DNA of 34,359 bases from Phycisphaera mikurensis (GTDB lineage Bacteria > Planctomycetota > B15-G4 > JADJEK01), in NCBI GenBank assembly GCA_020723465.1, contig DYIW01000010.1:5786-40144 (forward strand). Reading direction: 5' to 3'. Position numbers and translations under genes: made by a program. This document shows, piece by piece, positions 16,078 through 24,123 of this stretch (its first letter is position 1; every line of letters starts with the position of its first letter). A model generated the notes under the pieces. The model did no database searches and had not been told where the DNA came from. It worked only from the letters and a program-made list of their open reading frames with translations.

Positions 16078-17502
16078 TCAGGCGCCCATCTCCTCCAGCC
16101 AGCGCCCGAGGCGCGCGGTGAAGTGGCGGAACTCGAAGCCCGTGGCCTCGCGGATCGCCTCCACCGGGTGCTCGCCCCCGGCCTGCAGCATCTGCAGCGT
16201 CAGGCCCGCGCGCGGGTCGGCCCAGATGAAGTAGGCCATGACCGCGTAGGCGAGCACGGTGTCCTCGCCGGTGAGGTCGTTCAGGTCGCGGCCCATCAGG
16301 GAGGGCAGGTCCGGCGGATGGCTGCGCGCGTACAGCTTCCGGCCCAGGAGCAGCCAGTCGGCGTCCGGCAGGCGCAAGTCCACGTCACGCCCGCTGCCGC
16401 GCTTCGAGGCATAGCGCTCTTCGCCGAAGGTCGTGGTCAGGCGCGTCCCCAGGAGCAACTCCGTGAAGTGGTGGGCGACCGCTTCCCTCCCCCATCCCTG
16501 ATCGGTGTGGCCCACGGTCTGGCTGACGAGGTCCGCGACCAGGGCGTGGACCACTCCGTCGATGCGCACCTCGCGCCGGTCGCTGTACTTCACGAACGTC
16601 TTGTCGCAGATCCAGCAGCCTGACAGCTCGAGCGCCTGCGCGCGCACCTCCGGGGTGACGCTTGCGTGGCGCTCGAGCAACGCGCGCGCCTCGTCCTTGT
16701 CGCGCAGCAGGTAGAAGGTGAAATCGCGCGGCGGCCGGCCGAGCGTCACGAACACGTCGCGGAACAGAGCGGCGGCGGCCTCCAGCGCGCGTGCGGCGCG
16801 CAGCAGCTCCGCGTCGTCGACCGTGCCGGCCACGCGGAAGCCGGCCGTCGCTCGCGCGCCCTTCCAGGGCAGGCGCAGCTCCGTCTCCGAGTCGCGAATG
16901 CGGCTCACCTCGGGCTCGGGGATCTCCGCCTCGATCTCCTGCGCGCGCGCGAGCAGGCGCTTCCTGCCGGCGCGCGCGGCCACGGTCTCAGAGAGCAGCC
17001 AGCGCCCGCCCTCGCGCGTCTCGCCGAGGTAGTCGCGCACCGCCGCGCAGTCCTGGTCGAGCAGCAACAGGAGCGCCAGGGTCTGGTGGCGCGCGGCCGA
17101 GTCCGCGGACTCCTGGTACTCCTCCACGAGGGCCAGGAAGCCGTCCAGCAGTGGTTCGAGAATCTCGTCCCGCCGGCGCGGGTACTCCTGCTCGAGAGCG
17201 CGCAGCGACTCGTTGCGTGGCGCGCGGTAGCTGGCGGAGCGCGTCCAGCTCCCGTCCTGCGCGCGCCGGTACTTCAAGGCCTCCCGCGCCGGGGCGCAGT
17301 CCGGGTCGGCTTCGAGGATCAGCTCGTAGACGCGGTCGCGCTGGCCGGCGAGCTGATTCCTCTGGCACCAGGCCGCGAGCTCGGTGAGCTGCGGCAGGGA
17401 CTCGGCCAGGCGCTGGCGCGCGCGCCCGGCGAGCGCCTCGCCGCCCGCGGGGTCCTCGAGGACCCAGGCCACCAGCAGAACCGCGACGAGTGCCGTGCTC
17501 AT
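16078..17502 (-). CDS. Secreted metalloprotease-like protein lacking the HExxH site
   Basis: The protein has 474 residues. The N-terminal ~15 residues are hydrophobic and probably direct export. Residues 20-200 are helical and charged. Residues ~215-470 have the layout of planctomycete peptidase-MA-like (gluzincin) proteins: a strand-rich start with FTFYLLRDKDEARALLE; a helix where HExxH is expected but which reads VVHALVADLV (His319 only, no Glu and no second His at the right spacing); GWGREAVAHHFTELLLG in place of the usual W-x-x-E-G-x-A; and a C-terminal EAIREATGFEFRHFTARLGR. If the family call is right, zinc catalysis has been lost. The start ATG at 17502 has GAGGT close upstream. It lies 26 bases after the propeller gene at 17529-18635 on the same strand, so they are probably co-transcribed. 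Confidence 0.7.
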   Translation of the reverse strand: MSTALVAVLLVAWVLEDPAGGEALAGRARQRLAESLPQLTELAAWCQRNQLAGQRDRVYELILEADPDCAPAREALKYRRAQDGSWTRSASYRAPRNESLRALEQEYPRRRDEILEPLLDGFLALVEEYQESADSAARHQTLALLLLLDQDCAAVRDYLGETREGGRWLLSETVAARAGRKRLLARAQEIEAEIPEPEVSRIRDSETELRLPWKGARATAGFRVAGTVDDAELLRAARALEAAAALFRDVFVTLGRPPRDFTFYLLRDKDEARALLERHASVTPEVRAQALELSGCWICDKTFVKYSDRREVRIDGVVHALVADLVSQTVGHTDQGWGREAVAHHFTELLLGTRLTTTFGEERYASKRGSGRDVDLRLPDADWLLLGRKLYARSHPPDLPSLMGRDLNDLTGEDTVLAYAVMAYFIWADPRAGLTLQMLQAGGEHPVEAIREATGFEFRHFTARLGRWLEEMGA

Positions 17503-17528
17503 CCGACCTCACCTGCGCCGGCGCGCGG

Positions 17529-18635
17529 CTAATGCACATCGACCTTCAGCCCGCTGGACGCGGACATGTCGATGATCGAAGCCGTGTCGGCCACGAACGC
17601 CTGGAAGTCGATCGTCACCGGCGGCGTACCAGCCGGGATGAGCCCCGTCAAAGTCCAGGATCCTCCTCCCGGACCGCTGCCGCCGAGCGGAATGAAGAGG
17701 CACAGGGGAGTGGACTGGACCAGGAGGAAGCACCCTCCGCCGAGCGGGACCTGCGCCTGCCCTGAGCTGATGAGCAGCGCCGACATGCTGCCGCCCAGAC
17801 ACTGCGCCAGATTCAGGGTCGTCTGCTGCCCGGCGTGCGGACAGCCGTTCATGGACAGGACGGGCACGAAGCCGCCGGCGCCCGGGCAACCCGTGCCGTA
17901 GGGCGTGACGCACGCTCCATCCACCAGGTCGAAGCCTTTGGCGAAGTCCACGCCAGCCCCGTGCGCGCCGATGAGCGTGGCCGCGCCGCTCCCCGGGTCG
18001 ATGGCATGGAGGGCATCATCGGCCGTGTTCGCGCCGTACCAGAGTCCGCTGGCCGCGTCGATGCCGAGGTCCTGAAAACCGGGAATGGTCGTCGCCACGG
18101 CCGTGCCGGCGCCGGTCGACTTGTCCACCCGGACGATCGCTCCGCTGGAGTAGTCGATCCCCCAGAGCACGCCCGCCCCGTCCACGTCGAGACAGGCGAT
18201 GAGGCTGAAACCGGTGGCGCCGAGCAGGGTCGTGGCGCCGCTGGCCGGGTCGAGCACCGAGCACAGGCCGTTCTGATGGGAGAGGTAGAAGAGCTGCGTG
18301 GCCGGATCCCAGGCCATGCCCTGCCAGCCGCTCTGGCCCGTCTGGCAGCGCGGCGTGAAGGTCCCGGTGGCCACGTCCACGGTCCCGGCCTCGCCCCCGC
18401 TCAGATCGATCGTCCACAGCTCGCTCGTGTCTCCCCGCCAGGCCAGGTCGGCCGGAATGTCGAGGCCGTGGTTCGCCGTGGAGGCGAGCAGCGTGGCCGC
18501 GCCCGTGGCGAGATCCACGGCGCAGAGCTGATCCAGGTTGCTGTCGAGGAGATAGGCCTGAACCTGCGCGGACGCGGCCTGAGCCGGCAGGGCGATCAGG
18601 CACAGGGCGAGGAACGAGCGACGGATCGATCTCAT
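17529..18635 (-). CDS. Secreted propeller-like protein with planctomycete C-terminal module
   Basis: The protein has 368 residues with a signal peptide (MRSIRRSFLALCLIALPAQA). Residues ~27-255 contain about six repeats with the pattern [IL]-D-x-[AG]-[ST]-G-A-[AT]-T-x-[IL] (for example VDLATGAATLLAS, LDPASGATTLLGA, IDPGSGAATLIGA), alternating with WGIDYSSG-like strands; this is an NHL/YVTN-like beta-propeller. Residues ~260-368 begin with TPYGTGCPGAGGFVPVLSMN and end in GLKVDVH. This Cys- and Gly-rich module is known to me from many secreted Planctomycetota proteins and may serve sorting or anchoring. The ATG at 18635 has GGGGAG 7 bases upstream. A divergent region of 150 bases separates it from the M14 peptidase gene. 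Confidence 0.82.
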   Translation of the reverse strand: MRSIRRSFLALCLIALPAQAASAQVQAYLLDSNLDQLCAVDLATGAATLLASTANHGLDIPADLAWRGDTSELWTIDLSGGEAGTVDVATGTFTPRCQTGQSGWQGMAWDPATQLFYLSHQNGLCSVLDPASGATTLLGATGFSLIACLDVDGAGVLWGIDYSSGAIVRVDKSTGAGTAVATTIPGFQDLGIDAASGLWYGANTADDALHAIDPGSGAATLIGAHGAGVDFAKGFDLVDGACVTPYGTGCPGAGGFVPVLSMNGCPHAGQQTTLNLAQCLGGSMSALLISSGQAQVPLGGGCFLLVQSTPLCLFIPLGGSGPGGGSWTLTGLIPAGTPPVTIDFQAFVADTASIIDMSASSGLKVDVH

Positions 18636-18735
18636 GACGGACACTCCCCGCCGGCCGCACTGCGCGGACGTGCCGGCTGGCACGTTCATCGTACCCGATC
18701 GGCCTGCCAGCCGCGCAGCGCCGGCGAAGCCAACG

Positions 18736-18764
18736 CTGTGGGCGCAGCGCCGGATCGCTATGCT
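18736..18764 (+). promoter_or_regulatory. Possible promoter of the M14 peptidase gene
   Basis: CTGTGG (18736-18741), 17 bases, TATGCT (18759-18764), 21 bases before the ATG at 18786. The match is moderate and the leader would be only about 15 bases. Confidence 0.35.
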
Positions 18765-18785
18765 CGGGGCCCTCGCGGAGGTCAA

Positions 18786-21404
18786 ATGGCCACGATACAC
18801 GCTCGCGTTCTCGCGTTCCTCTTGCCGCTCCTCCCCGCACTCGCCTCCGCCCGGGCCGCGGATGTCCCCACGCCTGAGAGCGTGCTCGGCTTCGCGGTCG
18901 GCGCCGACACGAAGCTCGCGGACTGGGACCTGATCCAGCGCTACTTCCACGCCCTGGACGAGGCCTCGGAGCGCGTCGCCGTGGAGGTCATCGGCGCGAG
19001 CACCGAGGGCCGGCCCATGCTGCTCGTCGCCATCTCCAGCGCCGAGAACCTGGCCCGGCGCGACGCCCTGCGCGAGGCGCTCTGCCGCCTGGCCGATCCG
19101 CGCGCGCTTCCCGCGGCCGAGGCCGAGCGCCTCATCGCCGAGACGCCGGTCGCCCTGTTCGTGGGCTGCGCGCAGCACGCCACCGAGATCGGCGCCACGC
19201 AGATGTCGCTCAGCCTGGCCTACCGCCTGGCCGCGGAGGAGACGCCGGAGATGGAGCGCATCCGCCGCGAGGTGGTCCTGCTGCTCGTCCCCTCCATGAA
19301 CCCCGACGGCCACCAGATGGTGTGCGACTGGTACGCCGCGCAGCTCGGCACCCCCTTCGAGGGCGGGCGCATGCCCTGGCTCTATCACAAGTACGTCGGA
19401 CACGACAACAACCGCGACTGGGCCATGATCACGCAGGCGGAGAGCCGCCACATCTCGCGCGTGCTCTACGAGGAGTGGCTGCCGCAGATCGTCGTCGACG
19501 TGCACCAGATGGGCTCGAGCGGCGCGCGCATGTTCATCCCGCCGTACTGGGACCCGATCAACCCCAACATCGACCCGCTCATCGACCACGAGCTCACCCT
19601 CTTGTGCGCGCAGATGCGCCTCGACCTGTCCGCGGCCGGTTTGAAGGGCGTCATCTCGAGCGCGATGTTCGACGAATGGCTGCTCGGCTACTTCACTTCG
19701 GTGCCGAGCCGGCACAACATGGTCTCGCTGCTGTTCGAGCTGGCCAGCGTGAACGTCGCCTCGCCGGTCTTCCTCAGGCAGAGGGAACTGCGCGGCGCCT
19801 CGGGCAGCGAGAACGCCCGCCGCGCCAACTTCCCCGAGCCGTGGGAGGGCGGCTGGTGGCGGCTCCAGGACATCGTGCAATACGAGGAGACCGCGCTCCT
19901 CTCGGTGCTCTCCCTCGTCGCGCGCAGCCGCGACCTCTTCCTCAGGAACTACCACAGCCTGGCCAGGAAGCAGGTCGAGGCCGGCCAGAGCGAACCGCCC
20001 TTCGCCTTCCTCGTGCCTCCCCGCCAGGAGGATCCGGCCACGGCGTGGAAGCTGCTCGCCGCGCTCATGCGCGGCGGCGTGCAGGTGCACGAGGCCGCGG
20101 GAGGCTTCGCGGCGGACGGCGTCGAGTACCCGGCCGGGACGCGCGTCGTGCTCATGGCCCAGCCCTACCGCGCGCACGCCAAGGACCTGCTCGAGCAGCA
20201 GGTCTATCCCGACCTGAAAAGCGGCCCGGACGGCGCGCTCGAACGCCCCTACGACGTCACCGGCTGGACCCTGCCGCTGCTCATGGGAGTCGACTGCATG
20301 GAGGTGGTCCATCCCTTCACGGCCGAGCTCAGGCTGCTCCAGCGGAGCGACGACCCGCCGCCGGGCGCGATCACCGGGCTCACGCCCGAGGCGTGCTGCC
20401 TGCTGATCGACCGCAAGCAGAACGACGCCTTCCGCCTGGTGAACCGCGTGCTCGCGCGCGGTGGAGCGGTGCGCGTGCTCGACCGGGAAGAGGAGTGGGA
20501 TGAACGCGCCTTCCCCGCCGGCACCTTCGTGCTGCCGCTCGCGGGTGAGGGCGACCCGCTGTTCGAGGAAGCGCGCCGGCTGGGCCTGTCCGCCCACGCT
20601 CTCGCCGAGGAGCCCTACTCCAGCGAGATCCAGCAGCCGCCGCGGCTCGGGCTCTACCAGCCCTGGACCGCCAGCATGGACGAGGGCTGGACGCGCTGGG
20701 TGCTGGAGCAGTTCGAGTTTCCTTGTCGCTCGCTGCACGACGCGGAGATCCGCGCCGGCGGCCTGCGCGAGCGCTACGACGTGATCGTGCTCCCCGACCT
20801 CGAGGGCGCCTCCATCATCCGCGGCGTCACGGCAGGCAACCTGCCCAAACCCTACACCGGCGGCATCGGCGAGGAGGGAGTCTTCGCCCTGCGCGACTTC
20901 GCGCGCGACGGCGGCACGCTCGTGGCGCTCGACTCCTCGTGCGACTTCCTGATCGAGGCCCTGGAGCTGCCGCTGCGCCGCGTCCCGCAGGGCGAGAAGG
21001 ACGGCAAGAGGTTCCTCTGCCCCGGATCGATCCTGCGCTGCGCCTTCCACCCGGACCATCCCCTCGCCTACGGCATGCCGCAAGCCGCCCCGATCATGTT
21101 CACGGACAGCATGGTCATCGAGGAGAAGCCGGCCAAGCGCGAGAAGGGCAAGCAGGAGGATGAGCAGGAAGAGGCGCCCCCGCGGCCGGTCTTCGTCGGG
21201 CACTATCCGCGCATGAACCCCTTGATGAGCGGCTGGATCGAGCACGACGAGGTCATCCGCGGCAAGGGCGCCCTGGTGCAGGCCGAGTTCGGCGACGGCA
21301 GGGCCGTGCTGATCGGCTTCCGCTGCCAGTTCCGCGCCCAGGCGCACGGAACCTTCAAGGTGCTGTTCAACGCCATCTTCTCGGCCGCCCAAGTGCCCGA
21401 GTAG
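18786..21404 (+). CDS. Secreted M14-family carboxypeptidase-like protein with C-terminal GATase-like domain
   Basis: The protein has 872 residues. Signal peptide 1-24 (MATIHARVLAFLLPLLPALA...). Residues ~30-400 form an M14 zinc carboxypeptidase domain: zinc ligands His131 and Glu134 in CAQHATEIGA, substrate-binding Asn209-Arg210 in DNNRDWA, third zinc ligand His240 in VDVHQMGSSG, and a candidate catalytic Glu318 in LLFELAS. All catalytic elements are therefore present, so it should cleave C-terminal residues from peptides or act on peptidoglycan-type substrates outside the cytoplasm. Residues ~430-640 and ~690-870 are alpha/beta; the latter has the YDVIVLPDLEGA and GGTLVALDSSCDFLIEAL features of a class I glutamine-amidotransferase-like fold, without a visible catalytic Cys. 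A highly charged segment (AKREKGKQEDEQEEAPP) lies near residue 785. GGAGGT precedes the ATG by about 4 bases. Confidence 0.88.
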   Translation: MATIHARVLAFLLPLLPALASARAADVPTPESVLGFAVGADTKLADWDLIQRYFHALDEASERVAVEVIGASTEGRPMLLVAISSAENLARRDALREALCRLADPRALPAAEAERLIAETPVALFVGCAQHATEIGATQMSLSLAYRLAAEETPEMERIRREVVLLLVPSMNPDGHQMVCDWYAAQLGTPFEGGRMPWLYHKYVGHDNNRDWAMITQAESRHISRVLYEEWLPQIVVDVHQMGSSGARMFIPPYWDPINPNIDPLIDHELTLLCAQMRLDLSAAGLKGVISSAMFDEWLLGYFTSVPSRHNMVSLLFELASVNVASPVFLRQRELRGASGSENARRANFPEPWEGGWWRLQDIVQYEETALLSVLSLVARSRDLFLRNYHSLARKQVEAGQSEPPFAFLVPPRQEDPATAWKLLAALMRGGVQVHEAAGGFAADGVEYPAGTRVVLMAQPYRAHAKDLLEQQVYPDLKSGPDGALERPYDVTGWTLPLLMGVDCMEVVHPFTAELRLLQRSDDPPPGAITGLTPEACCLLIDRKQNDAFRLVNRVLARGGAVRVLDREEEWDERAFPAGTFVLPLAGEGDPLFEEARRLGLSAHALAEEPYSSEIQQPPRLGLYQPWTASMDEGWTRWVLEQFEFPCRSLHDAEIRAGGLRERYDVIVLPDLEGASIIRGVTAGNLPKPYTGGIGEEGVFALRDFARDGGTLVALDSSCDFLIEALELPLRRVPQGEKDGKRFLCPGSILRCAFHPDHPLAYGMPQAAPIMFTDSMVIEEKPAKREKGKQEDEQEEAPPRPVFVGHYPRMNPLMSGWIEHDEVIRGKGALVQAEFGDGRAVLIGFRCQFRAQAHGTFKVLFNAIFSAAQVPE

Positions 21405-21481
21405 CCCGCGGGCCCGCAGCGCGCCGCCGGGCCTCGACGGCCGCCTGGCGCTGCCGCTCCCGGCGCGCACCCTGGTAGGAT

Positions 21482-21514
21482 GTACCCGCTCGCTGCTTCG
21501 CGCGCTGCGGGTAC
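21482..21514 (+). other. Inverted repeat upstream of the TlpA-like gene
   Basis: GTACCCGC (21482-21489) and GCGGGTAC (21507-21514) are perfect 8-bp arms with a 17-base loop, just after a TAGGAT (21476-21481) that could be a -10 box, and 19 bases before the Shine-Dalgarno. It may form a leader hairpin or an operator. Confidence 0.35.
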
Positions 21515-21543
21515 GCCGCTCCCAGTCTCCCCAAGGAGGACAC

Positions 21544-22809
21544 ATGAGGACAGCACGACTCCTTCTCGCCGGCTTCCTGGCCGCCGGCTTCCCGCTCCTC
21601 GCCGCCCAGGAGGGCGAGCAGCCGTCCGCCGAGTCGCTGGTGAAGGCCTTCCAGGAGAAGATGAGTGAGCTGAAGCAGCCCGGCCGCCGCGTGTCTCGGG
21701 CGGAGGTGGCGCAGGCCGCGGCCGCCGTGCTCGAAGGAGTGCAGATCGCCGAGCTCTCGCTGGCCGACCTCGAGGTGCTCGCCAAGGAGGGCATCATCCA
21801 GTACGGCGGGGTGGGCGCGGCCGCGGTCGAGCGCCTGGCCGCCTTCACCGCGGACGAGACCGCGGACGGAGCCGCGGCCGCGTGCCTGCGCCTCAGCCTG
21901 TCCGAGGTCTCCTCGGCCGAGGAGCTGGTGGAGCCGCTGCGCGCCGCTCTCACGCATCCGGGCCTGAAGGAAGCGCTCAGCGCCGGACGGAGCGCGAACC
22001 TGTTCGGCGTGCTGGGCGAGGCGCCTCCCGAGGCGCTCGCGGGCTGTTTCGATCAGATCGTCGCCCTCGAGGCCCTGCTCCAGGACGACCTGGCGCCCGA
22101 GGCGGCCGCCAGCCTGCCAGACCTCGTCATGGCCCTGGTCGGACTCGAGGAGGAGCGCTACGCCGCGGGCCGCGAGCAGCTGCGCGAGCGCGTGCTCGCG
22201 GTGGTGCAGGCGGCCGCCGGCCGGGCCAGCGACGAGCGCCTCGCCGGCTACCTGCGCCGCCAGGCCCAGGTCCTGAACGGCGCCTACGCCCGCGGCCAGC
22301 TCGTCGGTCACGAGGCGCCCGCGCTGCACTTCGCCTGGACCAACTCGAAGGACACGCTGACCACTCTGGCGGACCTCAAGGGCAAGGTCGTGGTCCTGGA
22401 TTTCTGGGCCACCTGGTGCGGGCCTTGCGTCGGCAGCTTCCCCAAGATCTGGGAGGTGGCCGACCACTACTCCGGCAGCGCGGTGGCGATCGTCGGCGTC
22501 ACCAGCTTGCAGGGCAGGCACATCGGCCCGGGCGGGCCGGTGGACTGCGAGGGCGATCCGGAGAAGGAGTACTCGCTCATGGAGGAGTACATCGGCCAGA
22601 AGGACATCAACTGGACCATCGCCTTCAGCGAGGAGGAGGTCTTCAACCCCGAGTACGGAGTGAGCGGGATCCCGCACATGGTGATCCTCGACGCCGAGGG
22701 CAAGGTGCGCTTCCGCGGACTCCATCCGGCCGGACCCTTCGAGGAGAAGGCGGACAAGATCGATTCGCTGCTCAAGGAAGCGGGCCTCCCCTGCCCGGGC
22801 AGGGAGTGA
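21544..22809 (+). CDS. Exported TlpA-like thioredoxin-domain protein
   Basis: The protein has 421 residues. Residues 1-21 are a signal peptide ending near LLAAQ. Residues ~25-255 are a helical repeat-like region without a known enzyme motif. Residues ~258-415 are a TlpA/ResA-type thioredoxin domain: FWATWCGPCVGSFP with redox cysteines 292 and 295, and the cis-Pro loop GIPHMVILD. The active site is intact, so it should reduce or exchange disulfides outside the cytoplasm. It has an insertion containing another Cys (GGPVDCEGDPEKEYS) after the second strand. A strong AAGGAGG lies 4 bases before the ATG. It is followed 50 bases later by a second thioredoxin-fold gene, probably in one operon. Confidence 0.9.
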   Translation: MRTARLLLAGFLAAGFPLLAAQEGEQPSAESLVKAFQEKMSELKQPGRRVSRAEVAQAAAAVLEGVQIAELSLADLEVLAKEGIIQYGGVGAAAVERLAAFTADETADGAAAACLRLSLSEVSSAEELVEPLRAALTHPGLKEALSAGRSANLFGVLGEAPPEALAGCFDQIVALEALLQDDLAPEAAASLPDLVMALVGLEEERYAAGREQLRERVLAVVQAAAGRASDERLAGYLRRQAQVLNGAYARGQLVGHEAPALHFAWTNSKDTLTTLADLKGKVVVLDFWATWCGPCVGSFPKIWEVADHYSGSAVAIVGVTSLQGRHIGPGGPVDCEGDPEKEYSLMEEYIGQKDINWTIAFSEEEVFNPEYGVSGIPHMVILDAEGKVRFRGLHPAGPFEEKADKIDSLLKEAGLPCPGRE

Positions 22810-22859
22810 GGCCGCCGGCCTGCGCGCCGGGACGTTGCCGCCCGGAACGGAGAAACCCC

Positions 22860-24077
22860 ATGTCCGCCCCGCGTCTCGCGCTCATCTTGCTGCTGGCCGC
22901 GGCGCCGCTTCTGGACGCCGCGGAGGACCGCATCCGCTGGGTGAACGGCATGCTCGCCGACGCGCTGCGCGCCGCGACGGAGAGGGAGCGCCCGGTGCTG
23001 GTCTACTGTTGGGAGGAGGAGCAGCAGGCCTGCGTCTCGCTCTACGCCAACACCATCACCACCGAGACGGTCATGAGCGCGGTCGAGGACTGGGTGTGCT
23101 TCAACGCCAAGAAGGGCACGCCGGGCGGCGATGAGGTGCTGAGCCGCTACGAGGTGCGGATCGTCCCCACCATCCTCTTCTTGAACGCGCAAGGCGAGCT
23201 CGTGGACCTCATGGGCGGCGTGATCCCTCCCGGCCAGTTCGTCCTCGAGCTGGAGCGCGTGCGCCGCGGCGAGGGCACGCTGCGTGAGCTGATCACGCGC
23301 GCCGCGGACGACCAGGACCCCGGGCAGCTCGAGGCGCGCTTCCTGCTGCTGTTCCGCTACCGCGGCCTGGGAGAGTTCCCCAAGGCCGAAGCGGAGCTCA
23401 ACGCCCTGAGCGCCGCCGACCCAAAGGCCAAGACGCTGCCCGGCGCGCGCGCGCTCTTCATGCTCGTGGCGCGCGAGGCGGCGCGCGCGGCCAAGGACGA
23501 CACGCAGGACGTGGAGTGGGACGGCCAGCGCGTCGTGCTGCGCGGCAACGTCAAGACCTGGCCGCTCAAGCCCTTCCAGGACTGGGCCAAGAAGGTGCAG
23601 CACCCGGTGGGCAGATTCGAGGCCTATGACCAGCTCGGCGAGCTGGAGTTGGCGCAGGAGCGCCGCGACGCGGCCGTCTCGGCCTGGCAGCAGGCGGAGA
23701 AGGACGTGCCGCCGCGGCGCGCCTTCGACTGGTGCGCGACGCAGGCGCGCGCGATCATGGATCACCCGGGCAAGCCCTCCGCGGGCGACCGGAAGTTCGC
23801 CCTCAAGCTGGCCCAACACGGAGTCAAGCTGGCCGAGGACATCGACCCGGCGAGCGAGGACTTCCGCGCGCTGTTCCGCGACCAGTCCAAGGACAGCGTG
23901 ATCGCCAGGCAGCTCGAGGTGCTGGGCTACGCGCTCAAGTTCAACGGCCAGCACGGCAAGGCCGTGGAAACGCTGGAGCGTTGCGTCGCGCTCGAGCCCG
24001 CGAACCGGCAGTACGAGTCGAGCCTCGAGCTGATCAAGAGCGGCCGCTGGCCGCCGCCGCCTCCGGACGAGAAGTGA
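22860..24077 (+). CDS. Exported thioredoxin-fold protein without CxxC, with C-terminal helical (TPR-like) region
   Basis: The protein has 405 residues with a signal peptide (MSAPRLALILLLAAAPLLDA). Residues ~25-130 have a thioredoxin-like layout: RPVLVYCWEEEQQACVSLYA where the active site should be (two cysteines, but seven residues apart rather than CxxC) and VRIVPTILFLNAQGELVD with the cis-Pro. Thiol-disulfide exchange by the usual mechanism is therefore unlikely. Residues ~145-390 are helical; the last part (VLGYALKFNGQHGKAVETLE, then CVALEPANRQY) is a recognisable TPR. The GGAG before the start has about 8 bases spacing. It is 50 bases after the TlpA-like gene and probably works with it as a folding or binding partner; that link is inference. 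Confidence 0.8.
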   Translation: MSAPRLALILLLAAAPLLDAAEDRIRWVNGMLADALRAATERERPVLVYCWEEEQQACVSLYANTITTETVMSAVEDWVCFNAKKGTPGGDEVLSRYEVRIVPTILFLNAQGELVDLMGGVIPPGQFVLELERVRRGEGTLRELITRAADDQDPGQLEARFLLLFRYRGLGEFPKAEAELNALSAADPKAKTLPGARALFMLVAREAARAAKDDTQDVEWDGQRVVLRGNVKTWPLKPFQDWAKKVQHPVGRFEAYDQLGELELAQERRDAAVSAWQQAEKDVPPRRAFDWCATQARAIMDHPGKPSAGDRKFALKLAQHGVKLAEDIDPASEDFRALFRDQSKDSVIARQLEVLGYALKFNGQHGKAVETLERCVALEPANRQYESSLELIKSGRWPPPPPDEK

Positions 24078-24086
24078 GCGCACTGC

Positions 24087-24109
24087 GGCGGCGCGGGCTC
24101 GCGCCCGCC
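24087..24109. terminator. Hairpin between convergent genes (probable bidirectional terminator)
   Basis: GGCGG-CGCG-GGCT-CGCG-CCGCC-like fold with one bulged C, nine base pairs, in the 46-base gap between the convergent genes ending at 24077 and 24124. Confidence 0.5.
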
Positions 24110-24123
24110 GGCCGGACCGCGCC

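Noticed and set aside
17529-21953. Minus-strand open frame of 1474 codons
   Set aside because: Only its last 368 codons (from 18635) are a real gene; the rest is the antisense of the M14 peptidase, open because of high GC.
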